Origin: Polyporus tsugae
Lineage: Eukaryota > Basidiomycota > Agaricomycetes > Polyporales > Polyporaceae
Reading direction: 5' to 3'
Length of the DNA stretch: 64,000 nt
NCBI GenBank assembly: GCA_024305745.1
Contig: JAHRBS010000013.1
Span: 186,001-250,000, forward strand
The notes beneath the pieces are model-generated. The model was not told where the DNA came from, did not search any database, and saw only the letters and a program-made list of their open reading frames with translations. Every line of letters starts with the position of its first letter. Position 1 is the first letter of the stretch. Shown here piece by piece: positions 1 through 14,144 of this stretch. A program made the position numbers and the translations under genes.

Positions 1-118
1 TGCTCCAGAACGGGGTGAGTAGCGAGTCCTTGGATCATGTATACCAAGTTGTGACTGAGCTCTATCCTCATGGTAGGTGTTGCCGCCTTATATCAGTCAG
101 GAGCCGGCGACGTTTACA

Positions 119-1951
119 ATGCTCCCATACGAAGTTCTCCAACCGATCTTCAACTTCGCAGCGGCCGAGCCAACGTATCAGTTCGATCCGTCCATTCAGC
201 CCGGTCCATACGGTCCATGGCTTCAACTAGTGCGTATGAAGAAGGGGTTCCCACTCATCTGCCGTGCATCATTCTGGCCAGGCATGTCCGTGCTTTACAG
301 CGACATCGTGCTCCGGCGGATGGGCCAGGTCTCTGCATTGGCAGAGACGCTTCGCACCGCTGACGTTCGCGCCGGTGTGGGGAAGCTGATCAAGAGTATT
401 CGTTGGGACTCTTGCGTTGTAGCAGCCCCGTGCGCGGACATCATCCGTGAAGATCTGACGTTCATATTTGGCCAGTGCACCCAACTCCAGTCCTTCTCTT
501 ACCGTCCCCACCACAATTTTCCTCAGCGGTATCAGACTCCGGATCGCGATGAATGCGAGGGGTTCTTCAACCCCTTGTGGTTCATTATGATGCCATCCTC
601 GCTCTCGGATCCGCCGCTTCTTCAATCCAGTGCTATTTCCAACTTGCGTTTCCTCGATATATCAGCCGGCCTCGAGGCTGATGATGATGCAACCCTCCTG
701 GCGATCCACAGGATTCTCTCCACATTCAAGGCGCTGGAATCGCTGGCTCTCGGCCCGTGGCCCTCTAACTCATTGCTCCAAGGGGAGATCATGAGAATGC
801 CCAGCGTATCCTTGCCGCTCCTGACGGACTTGCGTATTTTTGCACCCGAGGGACCCGTGGATACTTACTTGTGCTCACGCTGGAATGCCCCCCAACTTAC
901 TCGCCTCACTATCCTCACCTCCGCCGGATGGTTCCCCATCCGTCACTTGGAGCGATTTGGCAGCCGTCTGCGCTATCTCCATCTCTACCCAACCCAATAC
1001 AGGTTCCCCGACTTTTCAGCATACCTTCCGACCCTTAGCTCCATGCTCACCACTCTATGCCCCATGTTGGAACACCTCGTCGTGCCCCACTCAGGTCCTC
1101 TCTACATCGACTCCCCCACGCTGGCGCATCTCGATCTCTGGACAACTTCTCTCCGCAAGTCCAAATCTCGTCAGGACAAACAGCGGGCTGAAGACTACCG
1201 CGTCTGGACTGTCGACGCCCGGAGCAACGCCCCCTCCCTTCGCACCGTGCGCTTCATCTTCGCACCGTCATGGCCGTCGGGCTGCAAATCCTCCGTGTGG
1301 GACCCGGACTGGCCGTGGATCTGCCACCCCCGTTTGCTCGCCGAGGGCTCTGACGGGGTGCTTTACCACCGTTTTCCGCTGGGACGGGTCGCGCAGACGG
1401 TCGCGGCGATCATCCCAGAGAATTTTTGGCAGATGTCGTGGGAAGGGGGGGAGGGCGAGTTCGAGGCCGGTGAGGATTGGCCGGGGGTGTATGGCGACCT
1501 TGGCGAGCTGCAGCGGAGAGTGGACGAGGAGCGCGAGGAGAGCGAATGGGGGTTTAGAGAACGGGAGGATCGAGGCGAGGAGACATCTTCCAGCGATTGG
1601 ACTACCGACGACAACTCGGAGGAAGAGGGCGATGGCGACTCACAGCTGAAAGAACACGATACCGTGATCGGCGCGAACATTGAAGGGACGGGTGGGTCAA
1701 AGGAATTGCAGGTCGAACAGAGGCGCCACATGGATCTAGCTGGGGGGGACCAGCCGCAACAACAGGAGGAGGAGCGAGCGGAGCAGGAGGAAGAAGGGGA
1801 GGCGAACCACGGGCAGCTTGTAGCTGCTGCTGAACTTGTTTCTCCGGAGTATCCTGCGGCACAGCTCGATCGCGCAACCGTCTTGAACGCGTTTCGGCGC
1901 GGTAGAGACAGAGAGTCGTACAATCACGTCGACCTTTGGGATCATTACTAG
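119..1951 (+). CDS. F-box protein with acidic low-complexity tail
   Basis: Single open frame of 610 residues from the ATG at 119. The frame is open upstream to 77 but offers no ATG there, and the F-box begins directly at this methionine. The N-terminus (LPYEVLQPIFNFA, then FPLICRASFWPGMSVLYSDIVL) has the pattern of agaricomycete F-box proteins, whose F-box binds Skp1 in SCF ubiquitin ligases. The middle (about residues 80-400) contains irregular leucine-rich stretches such as LRFLDISAGL and LRYLHLYPTQ, likely a degenerate leucine-rich repeat fold for target binding. From about residue 440 it becomes rich in Glu, Asp and Gln and is probably disordered. The target cannot be read from sequence. 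Its stop is 20 bases from the convergent AFG2 stop. F-box assignment is fairly secure; specificity is unknown. Confidence 0.75.
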   Translation: MLPYEVLQPIFNFAAAEPTYQFDPSIQPGPYGPWLQLVRMKKGFPLICRASFWPGMSVLYSDIVLRRMGQVSALAETLRTADVRAGVGKLIKSIRWDSCVVAAPCADIIREDLTFIFGQCTQLQSFSYRPHHNFPQRYQTPDRDECEGFFNPLWFIMMPSSLSDPPLLQSSAISNLRFLDISAGLEADDDATLLAIHRILSTFKALESLALGPWPSNSLLQGEIMRMPSVSLPLLTDLRIFAPEGPVDTYLCSRWNAPQLTRLTILTSAGWFPIRHLERFGSRLRYLHLYPTQYRFPDFSAYLPTLSSMLTTLCPMLEHLVVPHSGPLYIDSPTLAHLDLWTTSLRKSKSRQDKQRAEDYRVWTVDARSNAPSLRTVRFIFAPSWPSGCKSSVWDPDWPWICHPRLLAEGSDGVLYHRFPLGRVAQTVAAIIPENFWQMSWEGGEGEFEAGEDWPGVYGDLGELQRRVDEEREESEWGFREREDRGEETSSSDWTTDDNSEEEGDGDSQLKEHDTVIGANIEGTGGSKELQVEQRRHMDLAGGDQPQQQEEERAEQEEEGEANHGQLVAAAELVSPEYPAAQLDRATVLNAFRRGRDRESYNHVDLWDHY

Positions 1952-1971
1952 CACTACATATCGACATGATA

Positions 1972-5236
<3,265 letters not shown>

Positions 5237-5718
5237 CTTTGATCGCGCCTATCACGAGATAGAGTCGGCGTTATTAGCATCTCCCTTTCCGAGAAATGCA
5301 TATCAGGCTCACTCGCAAAGGATATCAGATACAATGGAGTTCAGCCCTTGGCACTTGTTTGGATGAAGGACTCTTGGCGGCTGAGGATGGTGCGCTCGAG
5401 CCTGGCAAGGTATGATACAGGATAAATGATACAAAATGCCAGACCCTAGATAAAATATGCTCATGAGCAGGCAGTTACAAGATAATGAGGAAGACCCTAC
5501 CAAGGTTGAAGATCGTCGTTCGAAGCAAAGTTGCAAGTGCAGCCACAAAACAACCGACTCGCCGAATTCGGTAAGATAGACGCCTGTTCCCAGCCGCGCG
5601 TTGCCTCCGGCTGGCACTTAACCGTGTCGTCCATTGCGTCTTGCACACCTCCGCTCTCATGTCTCCATCCTCATCCTAGGCATATCAGCCGCATATACAC
5701 ACAGTTTCTTACGGAAGC
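5237..5718. promoter_or_regulatory. Divergent intergenic region of AFG2 and GPI16
   Basis: About 480 bases lie between the two start codons, so both 5' ends and both promoters must sit here. Short open frames cross it on both strands but none resembles a protein. No clear TATA box was seen. The assignment as a shared promoter rests on gene orientation only. Confidence 0.5.
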
Positions 5719-7927
5719 ATGCGCTGGAACCTCTGCCCAAAAGCGTGCTTCTTGCTGGCCTTCCACGTTGCGACCGTCTTCGCACAACATGAACAGTTTG
5801 ACGAGGACCTCCAGCTTCGTCCATTGCGGGATGGGAAGCTTGCCGCACGATTCTCGTTTACGACACTACTAAAAGGAGCGACTCCGAGAGATCCCCAAAT
5901 GTTGTCGAACGATGACGAAGGTGCGTACCAGTCAAGCTATTTGTGTCCTCCATCCGCCCGGATGCTTAGCTGCTCAATAGCACAGCATTATACTCTCTTC
6001 CCACTCGCATTTGGCCAAATCCTTCGTGAATACGCAGTCACGGAGCTTCACCTGACCCTTAATGCGGGAAAGTGGAACTACGACTCGTGGGGGTATCCGG
6101 ACGAGCCAGGGGTTGGCACAGGCGCGGAGCTTTGGGCTTGGATGGGAGATAGCGTTCCAAACTCGTGCGTATACATTCTATATCCTAGCATATAGCCACT
6201 CACTGTCTGGAAAGAGTTGAGCTGCGGTGGCAAGGGTTGCGCAATGCGCTTGCCGGCCTGTTTTGCGCGTCTTTGGGCCACCTGGATGAACAACGTACCA
6301 CGTCACCAGTGCTCACCTTCCAGCCTGAAGGCTCTCTCCCTAATTTCACCTACCCCCATCAACTCCGCCACGCAATCCTCCCTTCCGAACACGTATGCAC
6401 TGAGAACTTGACGCCGTTCTTGAAGCTCCTGCCGTGCAAGTCCCTTTCTGGTATCGCCAGTTTACTCAATCCCCACCGCTTATTTGATGCCGATTGGCAT
6501 GGACTCGGGGTGCACGTCCGCTATCGGGAGGGTACAGGCGTCGAAGCGCGTTTAGTTTTCCAGGCTGTATTCGACCCCGTTCGCAACTCAAATGACAAGC
6601 GTCGAGGTACGTGCCATGTCTTGCCATATTCTCCCTGGCGTGTGATTGTTTTCGGTCCATGAAGGCCATATTACTTTCCTGATGTGTTCCGAAGACTTGA
6701 ATACTGGACTAAACGCCTCCCCAGATTGGTCGCTTCGCTCGACATTTGACCGCAGCATCGACAGGGCCTGTCCTGTCGCTCGGTCTAGCAAGGTCCGGGT
6801 GGAGCTACCCCACGGACCATCGCCTTATTCAATAACGCCAGATCCGACTCACATCCAAAGTAGCGTTGCGACATATATCGTCGATGCAAGTGCGTAACAC
6901 ATGACACTAGTGCTGTTGCCTCGGTAGGAGAACTTACCGTATACGTTACAGGCCATGAAGCGCTTGATATCGCTATACGATGGCCAACGGAGAGTAGTTT
7001 TGAGTATCGTACGTGCAATCATACCTCCTTGTGCACGCTAACCGTATCTGACCCTCGGGACCCGATTACTTGGTTGTCATACAGCGAATACATCGGAGGT
7101 GCCTCCTCTCACGGATATCTCCGTCCGTCGAAATCTCAAGGGTACGAGCCAAGCCGAGGCTCAGCTCACGCTGGTCGTTACAAACAACCTGCCTGTAGAG
7201 GTCAGCACTGGCTACCTCGAGGCCATGCCGTGGCACCTCCAATTCTACCTCCACACACTCAAGGTATCCGTAAATGGCGTTGCACGTGGTGAGTCTAATA
7301 TTGCCAATGGAGCGCGTGGTTTAAGACACATACGAGGCGTGTGAACCCCGTCTACGCATACACCCCACATTCATGGCAGAACCTCAACTGACTGACGTGA
7401 TGTACTCGGCCACAGATGATCTCGTGTCCATCCTGTCCTATACACCTCCGGTCCCCCACTCCCGACCAGCGCTCCTGCAAGCAGTCCTAACTTTGCCACC
7501 CAGCGGCACGTTACACCTCACGATGGACGTCCTGAAACCCTTTTTGCGATACACGGAGCATCAACCTGACGCGCAGCGAGGCTGGGACTTACCTCCGGCA
7601 GTTCTAGTTCCCTTTGCCTTCGGTGATGCCGCAAGCCAGAACACCACTGTCGCCTATACTGCGGGGTCCACTCAGGGTTCACTCGACCGCGGACGGCGGC
7701 CTCGACGAATATACACGCCAGTCCTGCTCGTCGACCTGGCCACCCCGGATTTCAGCATGCCGTACAACGTGATCATCATGAGCTGCACGCTGATCGCGCT
7801 CATCTTCGGGAGCGTCTTCAACCTCCTCACACGCAAATTCGTCATCGTCAAAGTCGACCCAACACCCGAGCCTGCGCCTGGACAGAGCCCCGCGCAAGCC
7901 GAGAATACGCAGGCACTGCAACCATGA
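5719..7927 (+). CDS. GPI16: GPI transamidase subunit GPI16 / PIG-T
   Basis: Multi-exon gene. The ATG at 5719 starts a signal peptide (MRWNLCPKACFLLAFHVATVFA). Mature sequence begins with the PIG-T-like block EDLQLRPLRDGKLAARFSF. Further blocks are FPLAFGQILREY, WNYDSWGYPDEP, LRNALAGLFCASL and SYTPPVPHSRP, ending in a single transmembrane span (PYNVIIMSCTLIALIFGSVF) and the short tail ending ENTQALQP. Exon 1 is 5719-5920 and exon 2 is 5981-6164; exon 3 starts at 6215, giving NSVELRWQG. PIG-T is the lumenal ER subunit, disulfide-linked to the Gpi8 protease, in the complex that attaches GPI anchors to secreted proteins. Its order, signal peptide and terminal anchor all fit the family. The first intron is 60 bases and contains no in-frame stop. 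Confidence 0.9.
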
Positions 7928-10900
7928 CCACGATGTCCTTACCGTCACCACCTCGTCGTACATACCACCATCCACGTAGCTCGCACTGACCTCCCCCTCC
8001 ACTGTCCAGCCCAATCTATGCACTTTGATTGGACTCAACCGTGCCACCCTCGGCATCGCGCCGTTTTGCGGCAAGACCAGCTGACTCGCGGTCGCCCAAA
8101 CTATCACGCACGCGCGCAGGACGCAATGTGTCAGGCAAATGCTTTCGAGGTCTAGTTTCGAGCAACCACCTTCGGCTCCCTTGGGTTGCCGAGCAGCAGC
8201 ATGGCACGTTCGCGCGACAGCCGCCGGGGTCAATGTATGCTGTACCCTGTGAGTGCTTCTCGTGCTTCCCGAGTTTCTGGCACGTTCTGCCCGAGGGCGT
8301 TTTCGTATCCGGCGGAGAGGGTCCAACCTTCAACGGCCCCCCATAAGTTATATGCGGGAGACTGGGAGGGTGCTGTACGTGGACCCGTGCTACTAGTCAT
8401 GGCGTCCGCGCTCGCACGGCTGACCAATCATGGGAGCTGCGAAGCGCACGCTAGCTTGTGAACTCGAAAAGGGGGGCCCGACTGTCTTCAGCTGCAGCGG
8501 CGTCTGCCTGATCACCGCCAAGGGCGATCCTTACCCCGATTCCGTGATAGTGTTGTTGTTGCATCGCCAGTACGGGAGAAGGTCAGGCCCCAGGTACGGA
8601 CGTGCAGTCGCCGCCCCGTCGCCGCAGCCGCGTCCGAGGACGAGTACCAGTGCGGTCTAAGGCACAGCGTCGAGGACTCCTTACATAAATCGGGCAGAAC
8701 GAGGCATCGGAGCGCGCGGGAACGGTCCTGTCGCCGCATCATGCAGTTTCGCGCCCGAGGTGTATTTGTGTTGGCGGCGCGGCGATGACAGGACGGTCCA
8801 CCCTCAGGCCTCAGGCCTCAGGGCTGCGATCTTCCCTGGACTTTTCTCTGAGCTCGGCATTGCGTGGCCGAGCTCTAGTATCGGTCTCCCTGGGTCCTGG
8901 GTGCATCGAAGTGGGTCGTCTGTCAACGCCTGAAACCTACAGACGTCCGCCGGGTGTGCGCCATCCGCGACGTAACTTACTGTGCGTGCGCTGATGTCGA
9001 TCACGGTGGCTGGCGCGTTAGCCTGGCGATAATTAAATGTCGAACTTTGTTTCGACGTTAGACGTTTTCTGTCGTCATCTCGCGCCTGCCCGCGCACGGA
9101 TAACGCTCAGCACTGATACATGGCATTCAACATTCAAATGCCACAGCATCCGCCATCGCCACTGTACAGTATCGGAGCACAGGAACACCGGTGTACGTAC
9201 ACCATGTCCAATAGGGCATATCGGGCATAGCACCAACCTACCGGCGCGATGATCTGCAGGGTTTTGCTTCCTTTTCCATTCCAGTCTTCAGCTCGGTTCG
9301 TCGACGGACCAGTACTTTGGAGGTAGACGCAGGAGAGGCAGCTCCACTGGCCACTCCATCGATGTCCGGTGCGCCCCACACAGCCGCACGTACGTATCTA
9401 TCCGTCTCCGTCTCCGTCTCTCCCTATCTCTGTCTAAGCACCGCTCTGAGTCGCCTCGGCGGCAGTATGGCGGAATGTGAATCGGGTCGTGATAGCGAAG
9501 CTGGCCCCGCGACGCCGACGGGGAGATAAACACTTCAGAACGAGCACCTTTGATAAGTAGAGGCGAGGCGTCCTATCTCGCGCCGTCCCACGCTTCCGAC
9601 TGCTGGGTGATTACTTGGATCCGAGCGAGCTCAGGGCTATCGATGGATAGATAACCACGCCGTGCACCACCGGAAACGCCTGAAGACCAGTGAGAGGAAT
9701 CACCCAAGCCTCCTTGGTTTCCACATGCGGTAGGATATCGATGTCCGCGGTCCGGTGCATACCCCCCACCCCCCAGTTTCGTCGCCGGGGGACAGCCTTG
9801 GCCGCTCTCGCTGTGTCTGGCGAGTGCTGGGTGCACGGGTGCAACGACTCGGCGTAGCGACGTCTAGCTTCCTCCAAGTTTTCCGCAAGTCGTCAAGCTG
9901 GTGGGTAGGGGCGATAACATGACCGACCAGCCGCTCCCAGGGTCGACGTGCGCAGGAACAGAACCGAAAACCACCACACCGACCGGAATCCGGTTTCGAA
10001 CAGTTGTCAGCTCAGCTGAGTTGATATTTGCTCCTGGCCTCTCGCGGAAGAAGAATGGTGGCATGAGACATTGGACACATGCTCCTGATTGCCCAAACTC
10101 TCCATGGAAAACCGGGCGCGAATGACGAGATGGGTGCCTGCCCCCAATGGCCACTTGTCGACTTCTCGGAAAACCGATTCGTCGTCTCCGAGCTCCTTTC
10201 CGGTTACACCCATACTTACGTGCGCACAGCATTGCGTCTTGCCCTCGTTCCTCCCAGCCCATTGCGCCAACGCCGTCATAGCAATGCACGTTCCTCGCGA
10301 TCGTCGAGTGACCTTTGCGTGCACTCGTCCCATGGTGGCGCGTTCACACGTGTTCTCGCTCAAACACCGATTTCGATATGCCGAATGTTCGCTGGTTCGA
10401 CCTACCCCACCGGGCAAACGGGCTGCGTGCGATTCCGGGGGACTCCGCGCAAGACGAAGCTTCAATTGCTTCAATCAGGAACCTTCCTCGCGATTTTCCT
10501 ACAGAAAAGTTCTTGCTCCCAAAACCTTCCGGCGCCCGCGTCGCCTTCGGCTTCGAGCAGGATTGGAGTACATATATGTAGCTTGAGAGATGCGAGGGAC
10601 CGTATGGCGGGAGCCAGTCGTCTAATCAGAAGCGTGTCATCACCGGCCCAGGGGGCTATCTCCTCTTCTCTATCTCCCCCCATATGCCTCCGTAATGATT
10701 TATCTGACGGGGCTTCCTGCGGACGCAAGTTAATGAGAGCACGGAGGAGTCAATCGGCGTCACATGGTAAATTTTCAGGGATAAGTTGGTAGGTTGGAGC
10801 GACAGAGAAGCATTCTGCCGGGGTGGCCTGACCTGGGCCGCTACTAGGACCCTGTCAGCTAAGCGAGATGTGTCCACGCTTCGGGCAATTCTTTGTATTT

Positions 10901-11411
10901 GGGCCTCGTTCGGAGCTGTTCCAGGGAATCGGGAGTCCGTTTTAGACGAGGATATCATGAGCAGTGGTGGCCTGGATCTCACGATCTCACCGCACGCGCG
11001 CGTGTGCGCCTTCTTCGCGGATTCTATTGAAGCCCTGGGTCCGTTCGTTCGGATAGAACGCGCTTGCGATGGGCGACCAGTCCGCTGGCCATGGTGTTAT
11101 TGGGGATCGGCCGGCGGGGTGGAGCACCACAACGGTCAGATGTGTACGGATATCTGCTCGGATCCAGCGCTTCGCGTTTTTGCATAAAAGAACGGTGGCC
11201 ACATCAACACCCGTTTTGTGACTCACCCCACCCTGCCCATTGTGCCGCCGCCCTTCGGGATACAAAGCTTGCCTTGCGACCGCCCTAGTACGAACATACC
11301 ACCGCGTTTCCAACCCCCATACCCCTCGCCCAGCATCGTTTATACCCAGCCGCCATACCACTGTCCCGTCTCCTTGACCTCCAGCACGGACATACAACCT
11401 AACTCTCAAAC
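7928..11411. other. Gene-poor region, 3.5 kb
   Basis: No gene could be supported. It holds short simple-sequence stretches: a repeated CTCAGGC near 8803-8822 and repeated CCGTCT near 9398-9421. Open frames on either strand of up to about 240 codons have no recognisable domain and compete with one another in overlapping frames. A 67-codon frame at about 10378-10581 (starting MPNVRWFDLPHR) has mildly protein-like composition but no support. Confidence 0.4.
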
Positions 11412-12059
11412 ATGTGCCAACGCATTGCGTACGTCTCCACCATCGACATCCATTTCTTCTAGGAGTGTGCTCAACGTGATATGCAGGGAAGGAACACGGT
11501 GGTCCAAGTGTGGGGTACGTTTCAGTGCAACCACGCCGACGCCACCGGTCAGCTGAGCATAGCCTATGTATGACGGTATTTTCTCTGCAGCACTTTCAGC
11601 GCCACCTGGTCGTCGCCATCATGGACTGCAACTCGTACAAGTGCGAGCGCAGCTACCTCCACCCCAAAAGCTGTCGGGACCCCGGATGCATCAAGGTACG
11701 TATCTGTCCACACTGTCTCTTGGCGCGTTGACGTCGTTGCCGGCCGCGGCTGCAGCGCAGGCGAAGCGTCGTCGTCGTTCCTCATTGTCCTCCTCCGAGG
11801 CGAGGACGCAGCCACAAACGCGCGTCGCGTCGTTCCCAGGCGGCCGCCTACCTTGCCGAGCCAACGTCGTCGTCATCTGATCGGGGACACCTCCGCTGAC
11901 GCCTTTTTTTTTCCCTCTCTTTTCCGCGTCCCCTCTTTGCGCTCTCCGGTGCGCGCGATCCACTAGAACTTCGGGCCCGACATTCCAAAGGACGTCGACA
12001 CCGTCAAGGACGACTGCTTCCAGTGTCGCGCGGCCGCCGCGCGCAAAGTCCCAGCATGA
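11412..12059 (+). CDS. Small cysteine-rich conserved fungal protein (80 aa)
   Basis: Four exons: 11412-11428, 11487-11514, 11591-11695 and 11967-12059. All joins have GT..AG ends and keep frame, giving 80 residues ([30 protein letters not shown], then a tail ending ARKVPA). The pattern is C2, C14-G-H16, H20, C28, C33, H39, C43, C48, C67 and C70, which resembles a zinc-binding module. I recognise the shape (CGHFxRHxVVAI-DCNS...C..S..H...C....CI.NFG) as a small family common in agaricomycetes with no known function. It is too fragmented to appear as one open frame. Intron 3 (271 bases) is long for this genome. Metal binding is inference from the Cys/His spacing. Confidence 0.75.
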
Positions 12060-13142
12060 CCATGCGCCTACCGCTCCGGTCTCGGCACGAATGAGTGTGT
12101 GGCGGGCCCCCGCGACTGCCACTAACCGCGCACGCCGGGCTGCGGCTGGTGTAGACACATTCGCCCTCGAAAGACCGGGGCGCATGCGGCTCTTGTATAC
12201 CAAGCGCTCAAGGCGCGCAAAACCCGTGTCGCCCCTCCGAGCCCCTCGTTACCGTCTCCGTCTCCCTCCTTCTCTCCTTCCCTTCGCCCTGGATCCGCGA
12301 CCGCTTGGATCGCTTAACGGGAGCGCGCGGCCCTCAGCCTCATGTTTCAATACCCAGATTCCACGCAAGTCCACCGCATCCGCACCCGCGTCCGCCTCCC
12401 GTCTCCCGTCTCCTGCAAGGACACGTATGCGTACCTGTAGCTAATCGTCTAACCTAGTGTCGTCGCTCGCTGTCTGCCGCTCCCCTCCACTCCACCCCGC
12501 TTTTCGTTGCTCTTCTGGATTTGTTTCATCGTTCGTGCATGTACATGTATGGCATCCATCTGTATGATTAGCCGCATCGCCTGTTCCCATACCATTCACC
12601 AAGTCTCTGTCGATGGACTCCAAGTCCCGCAATTCAATGCAATACAACCTTCAGGCTTCCGCCGTCTGCACAACTCCATCTCCACTCGAGCTCGTTGCAT
12701 GATCACGCTGAAAAATTTACTGCGCGCGATCCTGTCCCCCTCGACTCCGCTCGGTCGCCAACCGGCAGCTCACCGTCGTTGCCTCGCCATCCCTTCCCGA
12801 GATCGCGTCCACAGGCGTGCTAAGCTTAACAGGGAGCGCCCCTCGCCTCCGAGTCGCTAGATTAATGTCGTCATCGCTGCTTCGGATCAAGGGATGGGAT
12901 GGGCTTCTCGCGCTAGCGCAAGGACAGGACAATAACGCGCGAGACGGAGGAATGATACGATACAAGCCGGAAGGCGGGGGGAGTCAGCAGACCCGCTGGT
13001 CACTAATGCTGCCGTAAACGTTACCGGTCGCTATCTAACGTACTGTACATACTTACATCCGCGAGCAGCCGGACAGAACGAAACAGAACGAAACCGGTAC
13101 CGTCAAACGAGACATTCCGCTACATACTGTATGTCAGTACCG
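12060..13142. other. Intergenic region, 1.1 kb
   Basis: Lies between the 3' end of the cysteine-rich gene and the 3' end of the FMN-binding gene, so it should hold two 3' UTRs. Pyrimidine-rich (tccgtctccctcc-like) runs occur near 12250-12290. No gene or strong signal seen. Confidence 0.4.
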
Positions 13143-14144
13143 TTATTTCTTGTTCTCAGCAGCCGAAGCAGCCCACACCGCATACCGCTCCGCCTCCGCG
13201 TTCTTCTCCGACCTCCACCGCTCGATGTACGCCGGCACAGCAGCGACGCGGTTCTGCGGACCCGGGATGGGCGTCCCGTACGCCAGGTACATAGGCACGA
13301 CGCCCGTCCACGTCGCGCCCCTCAGCGCGTCGTCCCCCAAGTCCGCGCGATCCTCGCTCGGGCCCCCCACGCGCACCTTCGCGCTCGCAGACTCGACGTC
13401 CACCCGCAGCACGCCCGTGGACGCGAGCTCCGCGCGCGTCGGCGGCCCGCGCGAGCGCGCCCAGCGTCCCCGCGCGAAGTTGTCCGTGATGCGCCGCAGC
13501 GCAAAGGCGCGCTCGCGCGCGTCCGTGACGGGCTGCGCGAGCCCGTACGCGACGGCGGAGCGGTAGTTGGCGCTGTTGTGGAAGGGCGCGAGCGCGAGGA
13601 CGGCGCCGTCGACGTGGGCGGCGGAGACGCACACGCGCGTGCCGCCCGCGCTGCGCAGGAGCCGGGCGGACACCCAGCCGTGGAGGTAGATGCTGCGGGG
13701 GCCGGACGGGTCGTCGTCGTCGTCGTCGTCGTCGGGGTCCGGGGGGTCTGCGGTCACGTCTTCTGAGTCTGAGGTTGGGAAGGCACCCGGGGCGGCGGCG
13801 GTGGGGTCGGAGCTGGGCTCCGGCTCAGAGGTGGTGGTGGCAGCAGGGGCGCTGTCGGCTTGGGTGTCGTCCCCTGGGGTATAGGCGGCCGTGCAGCCAA
13901 GCATGGGGAGCACGGCGGGGAAGCTGTCCGGATCGTCGACTGGATTGAATGCGACGTGCAAGATGGGCGAAGAGTCGATGATGCGGTGGACGGTTTCGTA
14001 GTCGTAGGCGGCTGGAAGAGGGCTTACTAGTTAGCAATGATCTACAGTCTGGGAGGGTTGTCGATTGTTCCGAATCCTTGAAAGGGACTTGCCTCGCTTG
14101 GCGAGCCGGTTGACCTTGTTCCGCGGTGTCTTATCGTATTCCAT
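13143..14144 (-). CDS. FMN-binding split-barrel (pyridoxamine phosphate oxidase-like) protein
   Basis: Two exons, 14144-14093 and 14011-13143, give 306 residues. The N-terminus (MEYDKTPRNKVNRLAKR, then YDYETVHRIIDSSPILHVAF) and the later blocks HGWVSARLL, VCVSAAHVDGAVLA, HNSANYRSAVAYG and RWARSRGPPTRAEL match fungal flavin-nucleotide-binding proteins of the PNPOx split-barrel superfamily. The C-terminal block GVVPMYLAYGTPIPG and the terminal helix fit too. Such proteins bind FMN; substrate is unknown. The joining intron uses a GC donor (GCAAGT) with an AG acceptor, the only join that keeps the family frame. A 70-residue acidic/Ser/Pro insertion, including a run of eight Asp encoded by a GTC repeat on the + strand, splits the first strand region from the core and probably forms a disordered loop. 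Confidence 0.82.

Noticed and set aside
7679..8326. 215-codon minus-strand frame overlapping the 3' end of GPI16
   Set aside because: It lies largely antisense to the conserved last exon of GPI16, has low-complexity Arg/Ser/Val content, and has no recognisable domain.
10079..10792. 237-codon plus-strand frame and a nested 67-codon frame in the gene-poor region
   Set aside because: Composition is Ser/Arg-rich and typical of chance frames in G+C-rich DNA. Two other frames are equally open over the same bases, and no partner exons were found.
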